Assembly: GCA_052387115.1 (NCBI GenBank)
Contig: JBQTJM010000312.1
Coordinates: forward strand, 1 to 6,692
Direction: 5' to 3'
Length of the DNA: 6,692 nucleotides
Source: JACCXJ01 sp052387115
GTDB taxonomy: Bacteria > Pseudomonadota > Gammaproteobacteria > JACCXJ01
Below, one piece after another: positions 1 through 5,130 of this stretch (positions are counted from its first letter, which is position 1; each line of letters opens with the position of its first letter). The notes below the pieces were generated by a model. That model was not told where the DNA came from and made no database searches. It saw only the letters and a program-made list of their open reading frames with translations. Made by a program: the position numbers and the translations under genes.

Positions 1-410
1 AACCAGTCGAGCGCCGCATACAAATCATCCTCGTCGAAGGCTGCGAGGCCTAAGAGATCGTCCACGGCATGTTGTTGCGCCCAGCGCACCGCCGAAAGCC
101 GTGAGCCGCCGTGGGCGATGCGGGCCAAGACCAGGAAGAGCGCCCAGGTAGCTGTCTTGCTCTTACCCAACGCAGCGGTGATCCCCCCCTCATCGGCGAG
201 CCGCTGGAGGGCGAAGACGACGCCGAAGATTTCGCCACTCTGAGGCGCGCCGGATAGACCATCGAATTCGCCTTTGAGGGCTCGACCCAAGGCGTCGATC
301 CGTTCCGGCTTCCAATGGGTGAGGTTCGCGAGCGTCCGGTTCTTGACTTTCCCGTCCTCGCGATATGCCTCGCGGAGCAGGAGGGCGGGTGGGGAGTTGC
401 GGTTGGGCAC
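1..410 (-). pseudogene. IS1634-type transposase, N-terminal fragment
   Basis: This is the N-terminal part of a DDE transposase of the IS1634 group (IS4 superfamily), which would cut and rejoin the ends of its own element. The frame reads right to left from a GTG at 410-408 and stays open to base 1, giving 136 residues. Near the start I read VPNRNSPPA-LLRE-YRE-GKVKNRTLANL, the conserved opening of this group. It is followed by the G-SRL-AVRWA and FDEDDLYAALDW motifs that precede the catalytic core. Full-length relatives are about four times longer, so the catalytic acids lie beyond the left edge. Relatives normally have about five residues (start Met, Tyr, Ile and so on) before VPNRN. Here those codons are replaced by an unrelated Glu-Pro-Gly-Gly-Cys reading, so the 5' end looks cut off at about 410. 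An AGGGGG lies just upstream of the GTG, but that start may be fortuitous. Family assignment is fairly sure; the functional state is not. Confidence 0.82.
1..410 (-). mobile_element. Partial IS1634-type insertion sequence, truncated at the phage junction
   Basis: The transposase fragment is the only recognisable part of the element here. Neither the upstream untranslated end nor a terminal inverted repeat can be placed between the transposase start region (about 410) and the phage tail coding sequence that follows. The element's end therefore appears deleted rather than cleanly inserted. No target duplication can be tested because the other end is outside the window. Confidence 0.6.
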
Positions 411-1789
411 ACAACCCCCTGGTTCCGGGCCCCGTCTACCACGCCCTGCACATCGCCCCGTACGGCTTGATCGCCCTCTCGGGGTCCGGGCGGACGCTGG
501 CCATCCAGTCGGCATCGACCTACCAGACGCTCGCGACCTACAGCGCCTCCGAATTCGCGACGATCAGGAACCTCGCTACGAGCTCGCCACGACGGTAAGG
601 GCCCTGGCTCTCGATCCGGCCGACGTGATCGCGGTCAACTCCGACGGCGCGCGGCACCAGATCCGGATCTCGCGCATCGACTTCGGCACGCCGGGTCTCG
701 TCCGGCTGGAGGGCCTCGCCACGCGCATCACGACCTTGCCGGCATTCGACGACGATTTCCCGGAAGACGATGAGGACGCCGAACCAATCTTCGAGGACGA
801 CGAGGACGAGGAAGCGCCGCCGGATGAGTTTCCGACTCAGTCACCGGTCAGCATCCCGCCCTCGCGCGCGGTGCTCCTCGATATTCTATCCTCAGGGACG
901 CGGACAACGACGCAGGCTTCTACGCGGGCATGTGCGGCTATCGCCCCGAGGGCTGGACGGGCACGACGCTATTCGCTTCGACCGATGGCGGCGCGACTTA
1001 TCTGCCCGTCGCCACGATCACCAATCCGGCTGCGATCGGCGGCGCTACCACCGTACTGGCATCCGGGCCGACGACCATCGTCGACCACGGGAGCGCGGTC
1101 AACGTCATTCTGACCCAGGGCACCCTCGTGTCCGACACGGAGGCCAATGTCTTCGCCGGCAAGAACGCCGCGGCGTTCGGCGCCGAGGGTCGGTGGGAGA
1201 TCATCCAGTGGCAGACGGCGACCTTAGAGGCCGATGGGAGCTACACGCTGAACAATCTCCTCCGCGGGCGCAAGGGCACCGAGCACAACGTCGGCAACCA
1301 CGAGATCGGGGACGTCGTCATCGCGCTGACCCCGACAACCGTCATCCGCCTGCACCCCTCGACCTCCGAGCTCGACCAACCGAGGCTCTACAAGCCGGTG
1401 TCGGTCGGCGCGGGCCTCGTGGACGCCATCGCCTTCCCGGCCACCAACCGCGGCATCGGTCGGGGTGCTACAGCCCGGTGCATATCAAGGGGTCGCGCAA
1501 TTCCTTCGGGGATCTCATCATCACGTGGATCCGGCGCACGCGGGCCGAGGCCGAGTGGCGCGATCGGGTCGATGCGCCGCTCTTCGAGGATGCTGAGTTA
1601 TACGAGGTCGAGGTCCTGAATGGCCCGGACGTGGTGCGCACAGTCATGAGCCTGACGGCGGCCACGCTGGTCTACTCCAGCGCCGACCAGGTGACCGACT
1701 TCGGCAGTAATCAGGGCGCGGTGTCCGTGAAGGTGTATCAGGTGTCAACTGACAGGGCCAGGGGGTTTCCTGGGGAGGCAACGGTATGA
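411..1789 (+). pseudogene. Phage / GTA-like tail-tip (host specificity) protein, 5'-truncated, two frameshifts
   Basis: This is the C-terminal part of a large siphophage or gene-transfer-agent type tail-tip protein, the baseplate / host-recognition subunit that closes the tail operon. Three frames carry it in succession. About 560-885: RYELATTVRALALDPADVI then a beta-rich RISRIDFGTPGLVRLEG segment. About 887-1461: ILRDADNDAGFY, GYRPEGW, LFASTDGG, then the hallmark GSYTLNNLLRGRKGTE and PVSVGAG. 1469-1789: YSPVHIKGSR, DLIITWIRRTR, AELYEVEVLNG and a C-terminal beta segment. Restoring one C near 886 gives the family-like DIPILRDADND. One more missing base within 1461-1468 joins GIG to YSPVH. Residues encoded at 748-828 form an 18/27 Asp/Glu linker. 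The part before about 560 is ambiguous between two frames, and upstream sequence is lost at the IS junction. The stop (1787-1789) overlaps the next ATG by 4 nt, so the genes were translationally coupled. The frameshifts could be decay or base-calling errors. Confidence 0.8.
1772..1778 (+). promoter_or_regulatory. Shine-Dalgarno for the DUF2793-type gene
   Basis: GGGGAGG lies 7 nt before the ATG at 1786. It sits inside the end of the tail-tip gene, as expected for coupled genes sharing an ATGA stop/start overlap. It settles the start of the downstream gene. Confidence 0.65.
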
Positions 1790-2711
1790 CCACGCCCATT
1801 CTCGCGCTGGACGAGATCGTCTCCAGCCAGGCTGGCAAGGAGATCACGCACAACACCGCGCTGCGCCAACTCGAGGGCCGGCTCATTCGCGCCAAGGACA
1901 ACGACCTCACTACCCCTCCTGGCTCTCCGGCGGAGGGAGACGCCTACATCATCCCTTCAGGCGCGACCGGGGTATGGGCGTCGCAGACCAGTAAGGTGGC
2001 GCACTTCTCAGGCGGGGTGTGGACCTTCTACACGCCCATCGAGGGCGTGCGCCTGTGGCTGAATGACGAGGACACGGAGTATGCCTTCGACGCCTCGAGC
2101 TGGGTCGCCTATGCGATCGTCGGCCGCCTCTCGAAGTCGGTGGCGGGCGGCTCGGATGTGACCCTGACGGCTGTTGAGGCGCGCAATCAGATCTTGGAAT
2201 TCACGGGGACGCTCACGGCCAATATCAACGTGATCGTGCCGACGGCCCCCTGGGAATGGATCGTCTACAACGCGACGGCCGGCGCCTTCACGCTCATGGT
2301 CAAGGCCGCCTCGGGGATCGGGGTCACCGTGACCCAGGGCAAGCGGGCCATCGTCTACGTTGACGGCACGAATGTGGTCCAGGGGCTCACGGACCCCGCT
2401 GAGCTCCCGACCGGGGCCGTGCAATCCATCGCTTACGCCGCGAACATCACCCCGGACGGTGCTCTCGGCGAGCGCGTCATCGTGGGCGCGCTGACTGGGA
2501 ATCTCGCAATCAACGCCCCGACGAACCCGCGTACCGGGGCGCTGCTCGTCTTCACCTTCGCGCAGGATGCGACCGGCGGACGGACGATCTCCTGGAACGC
2601 CACTTTCAAGAAGGCGGCCGACGGTGCCCCGCCAATCAGAAGGGGGCCACAACCTTCATCTACGACGGGGCCAGCTGGGTCCAGGTGGGTGGGGCCTTGG
2701 CCTTCGCGTAA
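1786..2711 (+). CDS. DUF2793-type phage virion protein (one frameshift near the C-terminus)
   Basis: This is a phage structural accessory protein of the DUF2793 type, usually encoded right after the tail-tip gene in alpha- and gammaproteobacterial phages; its biochemical role is unknown. The ATG at 1786 overlaps the preceding stop (ATGA) and has a good Shine-Dalgarno. Residues 1-110 show the family pattern: LALDEIVSSQAGKEITHN, then PPGSPAEGDAYIIPSGATG-W and GVWTFYTPIEG-LWLNDEDTEYAFD-SSW. Residues 115-205 and 210-308 are two beta-rich modules of FTGTLTANINVIVPTAP type. The second ends in YDGASWVQVGGALAFA at the TAA 2709-2711. A missing C in the run at 2627-2630 (after codon 280) separates the last 28 residues from the rest; adding it restores a 308-residue protein. 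As written, the frame instead reads on into the lysozyme gene and stops at 2943, giving a 385-residue chimera. Confidence 0.82.
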
Positions 2712-2715
2712 TACC

Positions 2716-2943
2716 GTGGAGGACCTCGAATCTCGGTTCGTCCGGCACGAGGGCGTGCGCCGCTTCGCCTACGACGATGCCACTGGAAAACCCGTGCGGC
2801 CCGAGACCACTGTCCGGGGCAAGATTACCGCCGGCGCAGGCGGCAATCTCGCCGACACCGGACTCTCCGCGGACGAGATCGGTTACCTCCTGCGCAATGA
2901 CATCGAGCGTTGCCGGGGTGAGATCGACACCGGCGCCGCCTGA
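2716..2943 (+). pseudogene. GH24 phage lysozyme (endolysin), N-terminal half only
   Basis: This is the N-terminal part of a T4-lysozyme-like muramidase (glycoside hydrolase 24), which would cleave peptidoglycan to release phage. Starting at the GTG 2716, 4 nt after the preceding TAA, it reads RHEGVRRFAYDDATGKP. The Glu of RHEG (residue 12) and an Asp nine residues on (residue 21) match the spacing of the catalytic Glu11-Asp20 pair in T4 lysozyme. GKITAGAGGNL (about 35-45) stands where relatives have GK-TIGYGRNL, so the usual Ile, Tyr and Arg are replaced by Ala, Ala and Gly. LSADEIGYLLRNDIERC follows. It stops at 75 residues, about half the usual length, and I cannot find the missing C-terminal domain in another frame downstream. 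It is probably inactive. The Shine-Dalgarno is weak, so coupling to the upstream gene is the likelier way it was translated. Confidence 0.72.
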
Positions 2944-2958
2944 CCTGAGTCCGTCCGA

Positions 2959-3276
2959 TTGGGAGGGGGACTTCGATCCCGCGAAGGCGATACGTTTGCT
3001 CAGAGTGAGACCTACCAGGCCGGGGCGTTCGGTTTGGCGGTTCTGGGCGACTTCGTGGCCGTTCAGGTACGAGCGCAACACGGAGGTCCAGTCTTGGAGT
3101 TAAACAAGGCCCGCACAAAATGCTCAGTCGCAAGACCTGCGCCCGATTCTCTCTGCCTTCGAATCTCGGCCCCAAATCTCTGGCGCGTGACCCCGCACTG
3201 CGCCAACCCCGATTACCAAGCCCTGTTGACCGAGCTGCCCTACTATCGCCTCTACAAACCATTCCAAGACGAATAA
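2959..3276 (+). CDS. Unidentified ORF, about 105 residues
   Basis: I do not recognise this frame. It opens with a TTG (2959) and ends with TAA (3274-3276). It contains stretches that read like a real protein: TYQAGAFGLAVLGDFVAV near residues 18-35, and NPDYQALLTELPYYRLYKPF near the C-terminus. There is no signal peptide, membrane segment or metal motif. An alternative frame across its first third reads DWEGDFDPAKAIRLL, so the N-terminal half may be joined wrongly or frameshifted. Codon choice is less G/C-biased than in the phage genes to its left. It may be a fragment of a host or phage gene exposed by the rearrangement that cut the lysozyme. Confidence 0.3.
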   Translation: MGGGLRSREGDTFAQSETYQAGAFGLAVLGDFVAVQVRAQHGGPVLELNKARTKCSVARPAPDSLCLRISAPNLWRVTPHCANPDYQALLTELPYYRLYKPFQDE

Positions 3277-3517
3277 CGAATGGCGCACCGACGTGAGAGT
3301 TGGTCACGACCAGGTTAGAAAACCCGTTCCGATGACGCCGAGACCTACGTCGTTACCATCTATCCCAAAATTGCCAACCACCTCGCTGCTTAGGGTTCTT
3401 GTCTTCTCCTTCTTGGCAATGCGTTCATCGTGGTTGGAGGGCAATCCGACGGCGGTGAGAAGGTCCTCGCTGTAAAACGCCAGCACCCTGTGTTAAAGGG
3501 GGTCTCATTCCGCTGAA

Positions 3518-3547
3518 TTTTGGGGTTTAGCGCGTACGCCCCCAAAA
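3518..3547. repeat. Inverted repeat, 8-bp TTTTGGGG / CCCCAAAA stem
   Basis: The arms TTTTGGGG (3518-3525) and CCCCAAAA (3540-3547) are perfectly complementary around a 14-nt loop. The loop itself contains the palindrome GCGTACGC. It could be a hairpin or a protein-binding palindrome. Nothing nearby decides between these. Confidence 0.5.
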
Positions 3548-3573
3548 TCGTTCATTAGCTCGATTCCGAGGTA

Positions 3574-3613
3574 GACGTTGTAAAGCGTCGGGTATGACCC
3601 GACGCACAACGTC
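3574..3613. repeat. 17-bp bulged inverted repeat with a 3-nt loop
   Basis: An inner perfect stem GCGTCGGGT (3585-3593) / ACCCGACGC (3597-3605) closes a 3-nt ATG loop. It is extended by an outer perfect stem GACGTTGT (3574-3581) / ACAACGTC (3606-3613). The only asymmetry is an unpaired AAA at 3582-3584. No T-run follows on either strand, so it is not a standard terminator. It may be a structured RNA, an operator or a recombination / replication hairpin. Confidence 0.6.
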
Positions 3614-3733
3614 GGTGAGAGGGCATCTTGAGGGTTGCCTCTGCCTCGCATGATCTCCCACTGTTCAAGGCCCCCAACAGCGACCAAGCGTATGCCGAGG
3701 TCGCGACCTCCACTATCCTGATCCGTCACGCCG

Positions 3734-3783
3734 AAAAAGCGAAGGCCCGGGCACATTCTTGGCTGAGAACCCCCGGGCCTTCG
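3734..3783 (-). terminator. Likely rho-independent terminator acting on minus-strand transcripts
   Basis: A 12-bp perfect stem, CGAAGGCCCGGG (3740-3751) with CCCGGGCCTTCG (3772-3783), encloses a 20-nt loop. On the minus strand it is followed one base later by TTTTT (complement of 3738-3734). That geometry is a classic intrinsic terminator for transcription running right to left. On the plus strand no T-run follows. No minus-strand gene to its right is recognisable, so its original client may have been displaced by the IS21 element. Confidence 0.55.
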
Positions 3784-3874
3784 GCGTCGCGGCACCCGTC
3801 TAAGGGCGCGGCCGCGTTACCTTTATGCCCGCGATGCACGGCGTTGTCCAGTCCTATGGGGATTGTGCAGGGCG

Positions 3875-4381
3875 GTGCTCGAAGACACGCATCGGCTCTA
3901 CAACTGTGGACGCTGCGGTGCCCAAGTGCGGATCTGCCGCCGCTGCGACCGCGGCAACCTCTACTGCGCGGGGGAATGTGCGGCGATCCGCCGACGCGAG
4001 TCGCTGCGGCGTGCCGGGGCTCGCTATCAGCGTAGCTACCGGGGTGCCTCTCGGCACGCGGCCAGGCAAAGCGCCTGGCGTAGGCGCCGAACAAAAAAAG
4101 TGACGCATCAGGGTTCCACCTCTCCCAACACCGCTGTCATAGTGGCGCCCATCTCAACGGAGAGCGAGACGGAGGTGACCGATGCAAAGACCACAGACGT
4201 TGAACCACCCCCGACTCCGCCCCCTGCACGAGGGAAACCGATCGAAATCTCCCAGGCATCTCTACGTGTGCTGGCTCGGCCGTATACGCATCACCCGCCG
4301 TGGCCAGCACCACGCTGCAGTTTCTGCCAACGTCCGGTGCCGGCGTTCGCGCGTCTCGGCCCCCTGCGACAATGGCGCTAG
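3875..4381 (+). CDS. Cysteine-rich (zinc-ribbon-like) protein of the IS21 element
   Basis: This is a 168-residue basic protein of a type I recognise as recurring just upstream of istA in a subgroup of IS21 elements; its function is unknown. Residues 1-35 read MLEDTHRLYNCGRC and then a C-x2-C-x6-C-x2-C-x6-C-x3-C array (Cys 11, 14, 21, 24, 31, 35), a plausible zinc-binding module. It is followed by a very Arg-rich segment, RRRESLRRAGARYQRSYRGA, and by KKVTHQGS, both characteristic of the group. The middle is Pro/Thr-rich and looks disordered. A final CSFC lies at 148-151. I chose the GTG at 3875 because MLE-THRLY matches the family start; a TTG at 3863 in the same frame is the alternative. The stop (4379-4381) is 6 nt before istA, so the two are probably co-transcribed. 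A nucleic-acid-binding or regulatory role is inference from the Cys array and basic charge. Confidence 0.65.
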   Translation: MLEDTHRLYNCGRCGAQVRICRRCDRGNLYCAGECAAIRRRESLRRAGARYQRSYRGASRHAARQSAWRRRRTKKVTHQGSTSPNTAVIVAPISTESETEVTDAKTTDVEPPPTPPPARGKPIEISQASLRVLARPYTHHPPWPAPRCSFCQRPVPAFARLGPLRQWR

Positions 4382-4876
4382 CCGACGATGATCTCGCGCG
4401 CGCTCGAAGCCGAGATCTTGCGCCTCTATCACACCGAGCACTGGCCCATCGGCACCCTCGCCACCCAACTGCGCCTGCATCACGCCACAGTGCGGCGGGT
4501 ACTGGCCCAAGCCGGGCTGCCAGCGGCGCAGGAGACGGTACGGCCCTCCATGGTCGAGCCCTACCTTGCGTTTATCGTCGAGACGCTGACGAAGTTCCCC
4601 ACCCTGCGCGCGAGCCGTCTGTACCAGATGGTGCGCGAGCGCGGTTATCCGGGCGCCGCCGATCACTTCCGCACCATCGTTAACCGGCTGCGCCCGCGAC
4701 CGGCGGGGGAAGCCTATCTTCGGCTACGCACGCTGCCGGGCGAACAAGGCCAAGTCGACTGGGCCCACTTCGGCAAACTTACCGTCGGCCGGGCCGTGCG
4801 CCCGCTGATGGCGTTTGTGATGGTGCTGAGCTACTCGCGCTACCTGTTCCTGCGCTTCTACCTCAACGCCGCCATG

Positions 4877-4949
4877 ACCGTTTTGCCGGGAGCAAAACGG
4901 GACAGCGTTAGCTGGTCCTGCAAGGACGGACCCCAGGGAGGGGGTCCGC
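4877..4949 (+). repeat. 73-nt insertion in istA made of four tandem hairpins
   Basis: IstA homology stops at the ATG 4874-4876 and resumes at AACAACTTC from 4950. The 73 nt between are almost wholly hairpins. The first is CCGTTTTGC 4878-4886 / GCAAAACGG 4892-4900 (9 bp, loop CGGGA). The second is CAGC 4903-4906 / GCTG 4911-4914 (4 bp, GTTA loop). The third is GTCCT 4915-4919 / AGGAC 4923-4927 (5 bp, GCA loop). The fourth is GGACCCC 4928-4934 / GGGGTCC 4941-4947 (7 bp, 6-nt loop). The size shifts the frame by +1. The borders are inferred from the protein and may be off by a base or two. No long target duplication is evident. Confidence 0.75.
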
Positions 4950-5087
4950 AACAACTTCCTGCGCGGTCATGTCGAGGCCTTCACCTTTTTCAATTCGGTG
5001 CCGCGTATCCTGCTCTACGACAACCTCAAAAGCACCGTGCTCGAGCGCACGGGGGAGGCGATCCGCTTCCATCCGACGCTCTTGGAA

Positions 5088-5130
5088 CCGGACGGGCAGG
5101 ATGCCCGGCTTTTAGGAGGTACAGGATGAA
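5088..5130 (+). repeat. 43-nt insertion in istA with hairpin, Shine-Dalgarno and matched GAA borders
   Basis: IstA reads HPTLLE up to the GAA at 5085-5087 and resumes at CTCGCCGCCCAC (LAAH) from 5131. The inserted 43 nt end in another GAA (5128-5130), so the border triplet is duplicated. Inside are a 6-bp hairpin CGGGCA 5093-5098 / TGCCCG 5102-5107 with a GGA loop, then TTTT and AGGAGGT (5114-5120). The frame entering from segment 2 meets TGA at 5127-5129. The insertion does not resemble the 73-nt one in sequence. Confidence 0.72.
5114..5120 (+). promoter_or_regulatory. Internal Shine-Dalgarno AGGAGGT inside the 43-nt istA insertion
   Basis: This is a near-perfect anti-SD match. It lies 5 nt before an ATG (5126-5128) whose frame is not the istA frame, and 7 nt before the GAA (5128-5130) at which the istA frame resumes. 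It may be left over from the source of the insertion, or act as an internal ribosome-pausing or entry signal. Confidence 0.5.

Larger units (their letters stand above)
3304..3795 (-). pseudogene. Possible decayed minus-strand gene with two in-frame stops
   Basis: One minus-strand frame from 3795 to 3304 is protein-like in its distal two-thirds but is broken by stops at 3507-3505 and 3495-3493. Before the stops it reads DLGIRLVAVGGLEQWEIM and TLYNVYLGIELMNDFGGV. After a GTG at 3486 it reads VLAFYSEDLLTAVGLPSNHDE, then VVGNFGIDGNDVGLGVIGTG. Both parts resemble real protein, and the opposite-strand frames do not. I recognise no family. The upstream part overlaps the inverted repeats at 3518-3613, which argues against it being coding throughout. 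It could be two unrelated remnants, or chance. Confidence 0.25.
3277..3862. other. Intergenic stretch, lower GC, rich in inverted repeats
   Basis: No convincing intact gene lies in these 586 bases. They hold a possibly broken minus-strand reading frame (3304-3795) and three inverted repeats, listed separately. I saw no tRNA, CRISPR or riboswitch-like architecture and no promoter that stands out. Base composition is visibly more A/T-rich than the flanking phage and IS21 segments, at least to about 3720. Confidence 0.5.

Noticed and set aside
274..560. Plus-strand open frame running from 274 into the tail-tip coding sequence
   Set aside because: Its first part is antisense to the IS1634 transposase and has no tail-protein resemblance. 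The apparent start at 274 is not a real gene start.
2008..2652. 214-codon minus-strand frame opposite the DUF2793-type gene
   Set aside because: It is Arg/Gly/His-rich antisense of a clearly recognised gene, with no start signal or family resemblance.
3491..3530. TGTTAAAGGGGG... as the left terminal repeat of the IS21 element
   Set aside because: It begins with TGT as IS21 ends do, but the right end is outside the window, no internal repeat copies could be confirmed by eye and no target duplication is testable. It is kept only as a suggestion.
3574..3613. Integron attC site
   Set aside because: The bulged stem is suggestive, but the RYYYAAC and GTTRRRY core boxes are not in the right places and there is no cassette gene or integrase.
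3841..3874. Sigma-70 promoter for the IS21 operon
   Set aside because: TTGTCC and TATGGG occur, but the spacing between them is far too short for a usable -35/-10 pair.
4061..4079. 7-bp hairpin GCCAGGC / GCCTGGC
   Set aside because: It lies within the conserved Arg-rich coding part of the Cys-rich gene and is not followed by a T-run, so it is most likely a by-product of coding sequence.
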